NCBI RefSeq assembly: GCF_036373705.1
Contig: NW_027102659.1
Span: 372,001-436,000, forward strand
From: Amia ocellicauda
Taxonomy: Eukaryota; Chordata; Actinopteri; Amiiformes; Amiidae
DNA: 64,000 nt
Direction: 5' to 3'
This document shows positions 32,238-43,792 of the stretch, in pieces (positions within the stretch are counted from its first letter, which is position 1; each line of letters opens with the position of its first letter). The position numbers and the translations under genes were made by a program. A model generated the notes under the pieces. The model was not told where the DNA came from and ran no database searches. It saw nothing but the letters and a program-made list of their open reading frames with translations.

Positions 32238-32610
32238 TAGTTGAAGGCGCAGTATAGCTCTGATAGTCTGGTGGTGACGGAAGACCACCAGCCGTTTGAA
32301 CAAGCCATTCAGCATCACCTTGTAGGGCTAAACGCAGGCACTGTCAGAGCGCAGGTCGTCCTGCCTTTGAAAGAGTTTCCGAAGTGTCCCGAAATCGATG
32401 CACTCAGAGCGTCCGTCCGTCGACAGGTTGAAATTGTAAACGCTGGTGTAGCCACTTTTAATTAAAATCTGATGATGATGATGATGATGATGTTGTTGTT
32501 GTTGTTCTTGTTGTTGTTGTTCTTGTTGTCATCGTGGTCGCCGTCATTATTATTGTTAAAGTAAAGCAGTAGTTAGATTTGTTGCTACCGTAAGGTGTAG
32601 AAGACAACAG

Positions 32611-33100
32611 TTGGTATGGCGTGTGATATCAAAACATTCAGAATACTTTTAACCTATATAATTTATAAGCTTTGTAAAATAAACCCAAATATCTCTTTTG
32701 CGGGGATAAACGCTGTTCTGAGTAGTTTGTGACTTGTTTAATACCAAACAAAGCATCGGTATAAAAATAAAAAAAAATCACTGTAAAAGCGCTAGTTATT
32801 TTAGATCTTTATAGTTATTTTCTAGGCTCAGGTTGTTTTTTAGTGCTTATAAAGGCCTGAAATATTCTTAGTGGTTGTTGACTATAGGTCTTGATGCTTA
32901 AAAATGTTTTTTTGAGAGACCAAAAGGTTCTAATAAAAGTTTAGAGTAGAGAGGAGAGAGATCGTCTCCATCTTGGTTTCTATTTGAAATTTGATGCAGT
33001 GTCATTTTATTGGTTGGTTTTGATATGTTAATTGGTAACAGGGCGGCACAAAGGCCAGACCAGAACAATGCCTTACAAGCAGATCCGGCATGTGGCCATC
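32611..33100. other. Remaining left non-coding region of copy C
   Basis: Only the part nearest the first gene survives; the direct repeats and terminal repeat are gone. AT-rich, no gene seen. The TATA-like box corresponding to copy B 15851 follows at about 33104. Confidence 0.65.
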
Positions 33101-33175
33101 AGTATAAGTATGAAGGTCTGGTCTTCAGCTCGACAGACTCATACTTACCTTTCGATTTAAGACTAAAGATCAACA

Positions 33176-35216
33176 ATGTCCGGAAACAACATCAGCGATT
33201 CGATTTAAACGAGTTTTTAGGCAAGTCTTCAGATTATTTTCATTGACTCAGAGCGTGTTGTGTGCATGTATTGTAAATAAGGCTATAACATCTGTTTTAA
33301 GTTCTGTAAAATTATTTTTCAGCCAGTCAACAGGAGTTCATTCCCAACGCTGAGGAGATCATCTGGAACAACGACGGTAAGATTTTTGTGTTTGCGCTCA
33401 TGGGTTCTTATGCATGGGTGTGTGTGGTTTTGAAGCGGCTCATTAGAGTTATGAAAACGTTTTGATATATATTAATGCCGGTCTCTTTAATTACACAGAA
33501 ACTATCGAAAGGCCTGTGATTAATGTCTCCGAGGATCGACCAAGAGAAGTGGTTATCCCTAGACAGGCTGTCTGCCGACCGGGTAAGAACTAAACCCGTG
33601 TTTGTTTGTATAACGATTCTGTAAGATGTTTGAGTCCAGTTTTGTTAATTTAAAAAAATTATCCTGTCTAACAGTATTAAGAAATGTGGTTCGAGACAAC
33701 GAAAGGCCTTCCACATCGAGGGCTTGTTTCGTTTTACCTTCGAGAACCGTAACCTTTCAAGAATCTGAAAGGCCGTCAGCCCCGGTATCTGATAGCTGTG
33801 AGTATATATCTGCAGCCTGTAAGAGGTTAAAGCTTTTTATAAAGCGGTGTGGTTAAAGGTTAAACATGTCTCTTACCTTCACAGCGGTGCAAAAAGCTAA
33901 ACCAGCCGAAAAACATAAGAAACGATTATTCTGTGGAGGTAAGTAAGATCTTTCAAACTTTAATGTTTTTAAAAGGGCTTTGTTTGCCCGTTGAGGGCTA
34001 ATATTTAAGCGATGGGTGACCGTTTCCTGTAGGGCGGGGGGTTCTGGGAAAGATCTTTAGAAGTCCAGACAGGTCTAGGCTTGTTTCTGGGGAACGTGTT
34101 TAGAAATGACCGATTGCCGTACCGTCTGGTTAGGAAGTAAAGCCGTCCGAAAGGGTTTAGTAAGTTGTTTGGCTTATCTCCCGCTATTATACTTCTGTTT
34201 TAAAGTGGTTGTAGGAAAAGGCTTGAAGGTGTTCATTGTATTTAATATTTAAACAGATCGTGAAAACGTTTGTGAAACAGGACGTCCCGGGATCAGGAAT
34301 CGTTTACACTTGGAAGGTTCGTTTAAAAATGAAATGTTGTTGTGTGTGTGTGTGTTTTATTAACAATATTACAGTTTTTAAAGAAACATTTAAGAAACAG
34401 TTTATTTACAGCGGCTTCTCTGTTTTACATTTATTATCAAGTCCTAATAAATATATTGTCTGTAAATAATATTGCGTTGTAGAGAATGTCTAAGGCTATT
34501 TTCAAAGGTCTAAAAAAGCTAAAGGTTTTGAATGTCCTGGACATGTTGTTTTAAGTTTGATTTTTGTCGCCGTTTAAAGATGTAAATGTAATGTATATTT
34601 TTATTCTTCCCAAGACTCTTGGGATAGTCATTCTGTGGATGAGCTATTGAGAACAATTACCCCGTCTAAGTGGGATCAAACATCTTCCCCGGTGAGATCA
34701 CCGAGTGGATCCCCCACGGTGGTCTTGGAGACCCCCCAACATCTACTCAGGCCACAGCCTTCTGGGGGTAATTCAACACCCCAGATTCAGCCCGCCGCAT
34801 TGTCGGGCGGAACAAATAGAGGCATCCAACAACCTCATGGGTCGCCGTCAGTCAGGGCTGACACACCACCCAACGACGGCCTGGTTTCAACATCGTTCCC
34901 CCAGACCCATTTCTTGGCTACAGAAACGCGGAACAGTTCCCCGCGCTTGGCCAGGGTGTCACCGCAAAGGCCTTCTTGGTCTCCGTCCATGAGTATACGC
35001 TCGCTCCCTGCCTCCTTCTACCGAGATTTACCGGAGCGACCATCCTTTGAAGCTGAGCCAGGCCACCAGCCCCCGGAGCTACTTCCTGAAGGTCGGCATG
35101 AGTTGCTACATACTTTGTTACAAAATCAAAGACTTGTGTTAGTGGGGCAAAACCTGGTGATAGAGAGCCAAAACACCCTTATTAATACCCTTACTAACGA
35201 ATTGTACAGTATTTAA
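33176..35216 (+). pseudogene. Multi-exon gene, copy C (broken in exon 1)
   Basis: Exons 33176-33220, 33323-33376, 33499-33582, 33675-33797, 33885-33938, 34257-34316, 34615-35216. Exon 1 lost one base (GCGATTCG instead of GCGACTTCG), which shifts the frame after eight codons. The later exons are open, and intron 1 has the GC donor as in copy B. Confidence 0.75.
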
Positions 35217-35282
35217 TGTTTTAATAGACACAAAACGCCTTACTATTGTGGGTTGTTGGAAAAATAAAAAATAAATTAAAAA

Positions 35283-38200
35283 ATGTCCTGACTTGGTAAA
35301 AGAACTCACAAACTAAAGGATTATGAACAAGCTAGGGCCCCAAAAAGACCTTCCCGAGAGAACATCCCCGGCCCTGTTGTGAACTCCTCTGATGTCCCAA
35401 TGAACCTGGAACTATTACAAATGATAAATGATTTAAATAACCCCCAATTACCACCGATAGAATGTGAATTAACAGACTTACCGGTGAACCCCGACCTGTT
35501 ACAGATGGTCAATGATCTAAATAACCACCTCCCACCGGTAGCGCTTATAGAGGCTCACCCCCTAGTTCACCCCGATTTGTTTGAAATGGTGGAGGCTTTG
35601 GAGGAGCTACCCCGACCAAATTCTGCCCCTATTATAAATGATTTGAGACAATTAGAACACAGGATGGCGGCAGAAGCAGCCATCACTATAGAGGAGGGTC
35701 TTGACATTAACCGGTTGGATATCTTTGAAGGACTTTTACAGGCTTTAAATGAGCCTCCTCAAAAAGGGGGTTTTGTAGATGTCAGCAGTGGGGGTGTTCG
35801 GAATGTGGAGGGTTCTGAGACTGATAAGGCTGTGGAGGACATGCTCTGTGAGAATGTAGGGGGTGAAGGCTTTGTTCAAAATGATGATGTGTCCAAGAGT
35901 ACCAGTGATCCCGTGATTATAGATAGACCGGCCTATAACAATTTTGAAATGATTCAGCGTTTTAATTTTGCAGAACTTTTAAATTGTGACAATTATGCAG
36001 AAATATTTGTCAACATACACGAGGCCTTGCAGAAAATGCTTGAACAGGTTGCTGAAAGGGTCAGACCTCGAGATGTTGTACAGTTAGAACTCAGAGGGGA
36101 TGATTTGTTTAGCAACCTATCTGTAATGCTGAGTGGAGATAATTTAGATGTCTGGCTAAAATCGAAGCGTTATTGCAAAGTAACGCAGCCATCTTAGCTG
36201 ATGAAAGTCTGTCTCTGGTAATGAATGTGGTTCGTAACCCTGAGGGTGGGGCGCTTAGAAGACTGTCGAAATGCTTGAAGAACGACATAATTAGGACCAA
36301 GCTCAGGCAATTAGTGGTGAGTTCCAGTGGGGACAATAAGCTCTGTTTTGCTTACAGTTTAATAAAACTACTCACCCCCGACATGCCTGAACCCCAAGCT
36401 CTGCAAGAGGCTTTAATGCTTCATCAGAGGGCCGGCTTAAACTCTCAACAGATGGTTGCCTTTTCAGACATCACCAAGTTTGAGGAGTTGTTGTCTTTAA
36501 AAATTGTTGTGTGGTACCGTTGTGAGGTAAAGGAAGTATTTGTGAAATTTCAGACACATCCTGAAACCCATACACAGACACTGTTTCTCTTCCTAAGTGA
36601 TAGTCATTACTTTGGAATAAAGAGTTTGACGGCTTTTTTGGGTTGTTCGTATGTTTGTCATTGGTGTTATAAGGCCTTCAATGATAAGCTTAAGCACCAC
36701 TGTGACGGTTACTGTAACGTCTGTTTCAATCCGCAATGTCATAAGGATTTGGCCCCTACCATCCGATGTAAAGATTGCTTAAGGATTTGTCTCTCAGCGT
36801 TCTGTTTTTCCGAGCATAAGGTACAGAGGGCCGCTGCTGAGGGGGTTAAAAAACTGAGTTATTGTGATCAAACTAAATATTGCCCGCAGTGTTGCCTCCA
36901 GTACCGTTTTCATGAGGTTAAACCACACAAATGTCTGGAGCCGAGATGCAGGATCTGTAATGCTGATTTAACCCCGGGGTCCGAACACCAGTGCTTTATT
37001 CAGCCGGTTAAAAAGGAGCCGCCGCACAACGGTATGTCTTTTTTGATTTTGAATGCCGGCAAGAAAACGGGGTCCACGTTGCTAATTATATACACTGTAT
37101 TGACATGTTGGATCGTGAGTGGTCAGCTAGCGGTGAGAGTTGTGTCAGGGATTTCTTTACGCGGTATCGCGGTCCAAAATACCTCAATTACACATTTGTT
37201 GCCCACAATGCTAAGGGTTATGATTCTTACATTTTGATGAAGTATCTGGTGGAAAATGGGGTGACCCCAAAAATAATAGCTCAGGGTAGCAAGATCATGT
37301 GTTTCACCGACGAAGCTTTCAACTAACGTTACATAGACTCGTTAAATTTCCTCCCCATGAAATTGAGCGCTTTGCCTAAGGCTCTGGGTTTTGAGGCTCA
37401 GAAGAAAGGTTGGTTCTGCCATTTTTTTAATACTAAGGACACTCAAAATTATCGAGGGTCCTACCCGCCCGCCTCTTATTATGGGGTTGATACTATGATG
37501 TCTCATGAGAGGGAGGAATTCTTTAAATGGTACAATACGGTTAAGGGAGGTGTTTTTGATTTCCGAGAAGAGATGGCCGCTTATTGTAAAAATGATGTGG
37601 TGATCCTTAAAGAAGCCTGTGTGCGTTTCCGCGCCGAGGTTATCAACACATCGGGTCTCGACCCTTTGCAAAGTGTGACCATAACGTCTCTCTGCATGAA
37701 AATGTATCGGTCCAATTTCTTGCAGAAAAACACTATAGCGGTCACCACTTCTGACAACTATCGTGCTAGACAAAAGAACTTTTCGACTGTCTCCATACAG
37801 TGGCTGGAATACCTGAGTGCCCGGGATAACATCTTCATCAGACATGCTTTAAATCAAGGGGAAGTCAAAATGGGGCCTTACTACTTAGACGGTTTTAGCG
37901 ACGTGTTCGGGCGGCGTACCGCTTATGAGTTTGCAGGTTGTATTTACCATGGCTGTCCTCAGTGCTTCGACCCAAACACCTTTAACCCCGTAACACAAAA
38001 ACTCTGCGGTGATATGTACTATGATTTCCAGGAACGAATTGAAACTTTAAAAAACACCTATGGTTTGAACGTGCTGGTGATTTGGAAACACGAGTGGACG
38101 ACCCTGAAGCAACAGGAAGCGGGGGTACAACGGTTTATGGAAACCTTGGACTTTCCTGAACGTCTAGAGCCCCGGGATGCGTTATTTGGGGGTCGAACCA

Positions 38201-39506
38201 ACGCCCTCTGTTTACATTATGAGGTAAAGGAGGGTGAGAGAGTAGATTACTATGATTTCACCAGTCTGTACCCTTATGTCAACAAGACCAAAATGTACCC
38301 GGTGGGGCGTCCAACCATTGTTTATCGTGACTTTCTCGAAATTGGACATTACTTTGGTTTGATCAAAGTCACCATGTACCCTCCTCGCGAGCTGTTTTTA
38401 CCCGTGTTGCCTTACAGGTGTTCGGGAAAATTGATGTTCCCTCTGTGTAGAACGTGTGTGGAAACTGAAAATCAAACTACCTCTTGTCTGCACAGTGATG
38501 AAGATAGAGCGCTGACGGGTGTCTGGTGTAGCATTGAGCTTGACAAGGCGGTGTAGAAAGGTTACAGAGTCGGTAAGGTGTATGAGGTTTGGCATTTTTC
38601 TGAAAAATCTGATACTCTTTTTGCTGATTACATTATGACCCATCTGAAAGGGAAACAGGAGGCATCGGGCTATCCCTCATGGTGTGTTGACTCCGCGGCC
38701 AAAGAGCGATACGTTCATCAATATTTTGAAAAGGAAGGGATCCGTCTAGAGCCGGGGAACATAACTGTAAACCCCGCCAAGAGACAAATGTCCAAACTGA
38801 TTTTAAACAGTCTGTGGGGTAAGTTTGGGGAAAGAAATTACCGTCTAAACACAACCTTGATTAAAACCCCTGAACAGTTTATAGAATTTACGTTTTCCAA
38901 ACAACATGCAGTATCACACTTTCAATTCTTAAATGACCACGTGGCACAGGTCCAGTGGAGGGCCCCTAAAGATTTCCCCACCAAACAGGGGAACGTTAAT
39001 GTTTTCATAGCGGTTTTTACCACGGCTTACGCCCGGCTTGAATTGTACAACTTAATGGATCAGTTGCAGGAACGCACGCTCTATCATGATACTGACTCTG
39101 TAATCTTTGTCACCAGGCCAGGGGATTGGGTCCCTCCCCTCGGGGACTACCTTGGGGAGTTAACGAGCGAACTAGATCCTCAGGACCACATAGTGGAGTT
39201 TGTTTCAGGGGGTCCTAAGACGCATACAGAACGGCTGCGGGTAAGACCTGTATGAAAGTTAAGGGTTTCACTCTGAACCATTGTAACAACAAGCTCATTA
39301 ACATCAAGTCTCTGACGACCCTGGTAGAAAGTTTTGTAACCGAGAAAGACGCGCCTCCTCGTGAGATTATTACAGCCGGAAATCATATCTATCGCAATAA
39401 AAAGGGGTACACGTTGGAAAATAGATCACTAAACAAACGGTTCAGGGTGGTGTACAATAAAAGAGTCTTGAAGACTGATTATACCACTCTGCCTTATGGA
39501 TATTAG
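35283..39506 (+). pseudogene. Protein-primed DNA polymerase B, copy C (broken)
   Basis: Shared lesions at 35289 (TGA), near 36158 (frame change) and 37324-37326 (TAA). Private: one base lost near 37031 next to the exonuclease I motif (whose Asp codon GAT is kept), TAG at 38554-38556, and four bases lost near 39221. Motif A (DFTSLYP), motif B and motif C are all present. Confidence 0.92.
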
Positions 39507-40167
39507 TGGTGGTTTTGATAACAGACTTCAACACCCTTTCTCCTGTATTATAGCCGGTCCCTCCAATTCGGGGAAGAGCTATCTTATAAAGAACATCATA
39601 GAAGATGTGGACGCAACCGTGTCCCAAGCTCTTGACAACATAGTGTGGTGTTACTCTTGCTGGCAACCTCTCTACGATGATTTGGCTTCGAAAAAAAATA
39701 ATCTGTAATTTGTGCAAGGTCTCCCCGCCTCGTTGTGTGATGATGACTTGTTCCCGCCCGGTCAAACTAATCTAGTGATCCTTGATGACCTGATGGAGCA
39801 GGCCGGTGACAACAGTGAAGTGGAAAAAGCTTTCACAAAGTACACTCATCATAGGAATTTAAGTATTATTTATTTAGTTCAAAATCTATTTTTTCAAGGT
39901 AAAAAAAGCCGCTCTATTAATTTATATGCCAATTATATAATTCTTTTTAAAAACCCCAGAGATAAACTACAGGTCACCGTCTTGGCTCGTCAAATGTACC
40001 CTAACCAGACCAAGTTCTTTTTGGAGGCATTTGAGGATGCCACCAAAAAACCCTACGGGTACTTGATTGCGGACTTAAAAGCACAAACCCCAGAAGACTT
40101 TCGCCTCAGAACAGGTTTGTGCCCGCCCGATTGGCCGGCAGTGTATGTGCTAAAGAAAAGGAAATAA
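39496..40167 (+). pseudogene. Packaging ATPase, copy C (stop)
   Basis: TAA at 39706-39708 (AAA in other copies) ends the frame before Walker B. The remainder is open to 40167. Confidence 0.9.
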
Positions 40168-40173
40168 ATAAGA

Positions 40174-40509
40174 ATGTCTGTTCGGATTAAAAGAAATCTG
40201 CCACTTTTGCAAATGTTATTTGAGGGGAGCCCGCGCCATAGGAAAGCTGTTCTGGCAGGGGCCCCCTCGGATTTGATCGAGACCCTGTGTGAAATAGCTT
40301 TTAACATCTTACGCGGTAATATACCCCTAACCCCTTCTCAACATTCTAAACTCAAAAAACAAAAAGCGGTTATCAAGATCATCGCTAATAAGAAGTATTC
40401 TATTAAAAGAAAAAGAAAGAAGATTAATCAAACCGGGGGTTTTATAGGACCGCTGTTGAGCATAGCCGTGCCTTTCCTAACCAGTCTTCTAGCTTCCAGA
40501 GTGGGTTAA
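40174..40509 (+). CDS. 111-aa basic protein, copy C
   Basis: Open, no lesion. Lies directly downstream of the broken ATPase. Confidence 0.75.
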   Translation: MSVRIKRNLPLLQMLFEGSPRHRKAVLAGAPSDLIETLCEIAFNILRGNIPLTPSQHSKLKKQKAVIKIIANKKYSIKRKRKKINQTGGFIGPLLSIAVPFLTSLLASRVG

Positions 40510-40511
40510 TA

Positions 40512-41254
40512 ATGGAATATGCTCAGAAAATGTTTTTGATCCCTCAGGAGCAGCTTGAGAAACTGAGAAAAAATGTTGTCGGGCCAGAGCCCATTAGACA
40601 AACGGCCGAAAACAACCTGGACTCTGAAATGAAAGCTATACAGGCCAGGGCCGATTTAAATCAGTATTCCAAAGCCCAGTTGTATACCAACATGTTACAG
40701 CGCTACCTCCGTCTGGTTAGACAGGGTGAAAAAGATCAATACATTTTAACTTTAACCATGGCCTCTCAAGAAAATGGTTCTGGGGCTGATGCGGGGGGTT
40801 CGGTTGATAAAGATGTTGCGGTGACCGAACCTGTTGAGAGTTCAGAGGGAGATGTTGTAACGGATGTTTTGAGAAACATGCCGGCCAGAAGCAAAAGACA
40901 TGCAGAATATATCCTGCACAAAATGGTTCAGAAACCGCGGGTAACGGCTTGGAATGAACAGGGTGAATTTGTTTTTAAGGGACAACTGATCAAAGGTTCA
41001 CACGTTTGATTTGTTGAAGAGTGTCACTAGCACTAATAAGGTACCCGATAGTCGCCGACCTGTAGGCTGGAATGCTTTCCTACAGGTGATGGCCTGTCTG
41101 AACATGCCCCAATCAACAGTTCCTAACCAGGAAACGCGATAAAAAATCCATCTGTGTAAAGAGGTGGAGCCTGATCTGACTCCGATATCTCATTACTCTG
41201 ACCGTGCTGAGCGACCATCCTCAGGATCTATCCATCGTTGGGAAGCTTATTAAT
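40512..41254 (+). pseudogene. Conserved protein of about 247 aa, copy C (frameshift and stop)
   Basis: Two-base loss at about 41004 as in copy A, plus a TAA at 41140-41142 (CAA elsewhere) in the downstream frame. Confidence 0.75.
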
Positions 41255-41301
41255 CTCATGTTTTTATTTGTCTCCCCTGTAAATAATGACCCGACAAACA
41301 A

Positions 41302-41327
41302 TTTTTTTTTTTTTTTTTTTTTTTTTT
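41302..41327. repeat. 26-base T run in the convergent 3' region, copy C
   Basis: Uninterrupted T26 where copies B and D have T/A mixtures such as TTTTTTATTTTTATTTTTTATT. Probably slippage or homogenisation, or an assembly artefact. Confidence 0.85.
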
Positions 41328-41433
41328 CAAATGTTGTACATTTATTTATACCATAACCCCTGCTTTGTATAAGAATTGTGTTGAATAAAAACAAAACTAA
41401 TGATTCAAAGGCTGTTTTCATTATTTTTTCACC

Positions 41434-41991
41434 TTAACACGCATGACATCTTTTAAAATCCTCACAAGAACACCCCATCTGTATACATGGCTGGCTAGGG
41501 TCGTAAGTCATTGTGTTATAAGGGGGGGTCCACAGTGTCCTGACAAACTCTGCCACTTTTTTATCATTTTGGCCTAAATCCTCACTGTACAAGGCCATAA
41601 TATCGGGGTATGACCTTCCTTTAGATCTATGATATAAGAAAAACACACAGTGTTGACCACAAGTGAAGGTCTGAAGACTTTGTACTTGACGACCGCTGTA
41701 AATGGTTTCTTGACAGTTGTTGAGCAGAAAGTTATTGATCTTCCGAGGGAAAGGTCTGAAATCCGGGGGGTTTCCATAGGAATCAAAAAATTCACCACGG
41801 TGGTCCTCCCTTAGATAAATAGCCAGCCAATGTTCTCCGGGCATATTTTTAGGGTGTGTGTTGATTATGTACATTGCAGGTAAATTCTTGATCTTAAATT
41901 TAGGCAGCTGATCGCAGGCGTAGACTCCTTGAAACAGTTTCCGTGAGCTGGCCAGGGCATTCATGATGTGGTTGAGCTCTCTGGTGTTCAT
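41434..41991 (-). CDS. Adenain-like cysteine protease, copy C
   Basis: Open, 185 aa. Gly for Ala in the acidic motif (FFDSYGNPP). The capsid gene upstream reads through into the start of this gene because its stop codon is lost. Confidence 0.92.
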   Translation of the reverse strand: MNTRELNHIMNALASSRKLFQGVYACDQLPKFKIKNLPAMYIINTHPKNMPGEHWLAIYLREDHRGEFFDSYGNPPDFRPFPRKINNFLLNNCQETIYSGRQVQSLQTFTCGQHCVFFLYHRSKGRSYPDIMALYSEDLGQNDKKVAEFVRTLWTPPYNTMTYDPSQPCIQMGCSCEDFKRCHAC

Positions 41992-43300
41992 TTTTATAAT
42001 AATCATACATAACGTTTCTCCTCTGATTCACCTCAATAATGTTGTCAAACACAGCATACACGACCATGTTTACAGTGCGTGGTAGAGGCTGCTTGAAACG
42101 CATCTCCAAACGCATATTGCCCGTCTTCATCAGTGAAAAATGTTGTCCACACTCTTCGTCAGGGGTCAGGTTGAAACCGTACAGGGTGTAACCGCTGCAG
42201 TATTCCCGGCGATCGATCAGCAGAGTTTGATCCTTGAGATGGCGACCCGTAGCCAGTACTAGACTGTAATATTCACGAACCGCATTGCCGTTTTCAAAGT
42301 CAGGTTGAAAAGGTCTGGATGGAACCTGCACACCATCGACGTACAACGCAATAAATTCCGGGTTATAATGTTTAAAGTTAAAGGGGTTCTTGTTGTAAAC
42401 CCCGGTAAATGCATCATTATCCACGAGACCTATAATAACCTGTTTTGGGAGCTGTCCTAGAAACAGATTTTCCTGGTTCATCACCCGTGTCCCTGCGGGG
42501 ATACTGTGGACTTTCATATAGACTCTTTCGATCGGGTACTCGGCGTTTTCCGTCATTAACGCCTGCGCGTGTCCTAGTTTAACCGCCGGGAAGACGGACA
42601 CTTTTTTCACAAACAGCGAGGCCGATAATATGGTCAGTTTATATTTTTCCGTATCAGGGGTCATCAGACAAAAAGCACTTTTACTACGGATCATTTTAAT
42701 TTTAATGTCTACCCCGTTGAGCATGAGTTTTTCTTGGAAAAATATGTCTGCATGGATATGCCCCATTAGCTCAAAGGTCCTCCCTTCTGTTGAAGAGGCC
42801 GTTCTTTTTTGCAAACCCTTATTGAGTCCCTCTGGATCCTTATCGTCCATAGCTACCGGGATGTCTTTGAAGAAAAGGCCGGGGCTGAACTGTTTGCTTA
42901 GGGTCTCCTCACTATAATTAAGGATACACTCCATCATGGCTCTATAGGGGTAAGTATTGCTGCTTTGACTAATGAGCCGATCTCCAAGGGTCACATCCAC
43001 CTGTGAAAACATGGTGGCCACCGGGTAATTGATGACCCCAGCGTTGGCCGTCTTCTCGATTGCATCGCCATCCTCATCAGTCACTTTACAGTTCATTAAA
43101 ATAAATGTGTTATTCAAATCAATATAATCCTCGCCATTGCCAGCTATAAAAAACTCCAGAGGGGCCGTGTCTGAAATTGCAGAAAGAGGGGGAATCTCTA
43201 CATATATGATCTTATCTATACTCGTTTGAGTGTATGGAACTGTAAACAGATCCAGTTCTGATTTGACGCATTCTTCCGATAGACTGTGGACAAAAGACAT
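41900..43300 (-). CDS. Major capsid protein (double jelly-roll), copy C, stop codon lost
   Basis: The hexon-like building block of the Polinton virion; in animal genomes this family is often annotated as 'F54H12.2-like'. ATG at 43300 lies 2 bp after the core gene stop. The expected length is 435 aa, ending DYY at 41993; here TAA has become AAA, so the frame continues 31 codons into the protease gene. Conserved stretches include FIAGNGEDYIDL, NYPVATMFSQVDVTLGDRLI and the C-terminal MRLEMRF. It is open throughout and thus the best preserved capsid gene, but the extension may disturb folding and overlaps the protease start. Confidence 0.9.
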   Translation of the reverse strand: MSFVHSLSEECVKSELDLFTVPYTQTSIDKIIYVEIPPLSAISDTAPLEFFIAGNGEDYIDLNNTFILMNCKVTDEDGDAIEKTANAGVINYPVATMFSQVDVTLGDRLISQSSNTYPYRAMMECILNYSEETLSKQFSPGLFFKDIPVAMDDKDPEGLNKGLQKRTASSTEGRTFELMGHIHADIFFQEKLMLNGVDIKIKMIRSKSAFCLMTPDTEKYKLTILSASLFVKKVSVFPAVKLGHAQALMTENAEYPIERVYMKVHSIPAGTRVMNQENLFLGQLPKQVIIGLVDNDAFTGVYNKNPFNFKHYNPEFIALYVDGVQVPSRPFQPDFENGNAVREYYSLVLATGRHLKDQTLLIDRREYCSGYTLYGFNLTPDEECGQHFSLMKTGNMRLEMRFKQPLPRTVNMVVYAVFDNIIEVNQRRNVMYDYYKNEHQRAQPHHECPGQLTETVSRSLRLRSAA

Positions 43301-43302
43301 GT

Positions 43303-43791
43303 TTAAAAGATGTATCCTGAGGCTCTATTTTTCTTTCTTTGAGACTTTCTTTTTGCAGGTTTTTTCTTGTGCTGCTTCCTTCTCCGAGTGTATCCACGAT
43401 ATGTTGGAGAATGAGAGATTCTTCGTTTTTTGTTAGCCACGAATCTTCGTCGCCCTGGTGGACACATGCTGTTTCTTCTTTTACCCCCCCTCCTCGCCAT
43501 TACCATGAGACCCGAACCCTCCTGATGCTCATGGCTAGCTGCCCGGTTCATAACATTGGTGAACACGTCACTAACAATATTTTTAGCCGCTGATTTCAAG
43601 TGGGGTCTGGCTATAGCAAAGCCTCTCTTAAGCAGGGGTACGGCCATTCTAAAGAGACCACGAAAGAGTCCCCCTAGACCGGCGCCATACATTGTGGGGG
43701 CTCCTACAAAACCGGGCAAGCCGTTCCCGGCTTGCATCTTGTAATAATCCACATAGGCGCTAGGATCTACATAACCCCTCGAGGTAGCCAT
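43303..43791 (-). CDS. Small basic virion/core protein, copy C (162 aa)
   Basis: Starts at ATG 43791, one base after the penton stop (TAA-A-ATG), and stops 2 bp before the capsid ATG, so penton, this gene and capsid form a tight block. The N-terminal half is Gly-rich with an amphipathic helix-like stretch (LFRMAVPLLKRGFAIARP). The C-terminal third is extremely basic (RRRKQHKKKPAKRKSQRKK). Such a protein fits a DNA-condensing or membrane-active virion protein of the adenovirus pVI/pX kind, by composition and position only. A seven-C tract decides the frame, and its length differs between copies. Confidence 0.78.
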   Translation of the reverse strand: MATSRGYVDPSAYVDYYKMQAGNGLPGFVGAPTMYGAGLGGLFRGLFRMAVPLLKRGFAIARPHLKSAAKNIVSDVFTNVMNRAASHEHQEGSGLMVMARRGGKRRNSMCPPGRRRFVANKKRRISHSPTYRGYTRRRKQHKKKPAKRKSQRKKNRASGYIF

Positions 43792-43792
43792 T

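Larger units (their letters stand above)
30609..32601. repeat. Host tandem array with tRNA-Val genes, between copies B and C
   Basis: Same segments as the first array. The interval 30603-32231 is a full unit of about 1.63 kb (AAC gene, then CAC gene), followed by part of a second unit that is cut at the junction with copy C. Triplet tracts lie at about 31157-31215, 31507-31575 and 32470-32530. The unit length nearly equals that of 12837-14471, so the array has a regular higher-order period. Confidence 0.85.

Noticed and set aside
43303-43791. Histone or protamine gene
   Set aside because: The basic tail resembles such proteins, but the position between penton and capsid genes and the Gly-rich N-terminal half fit a virion protein.
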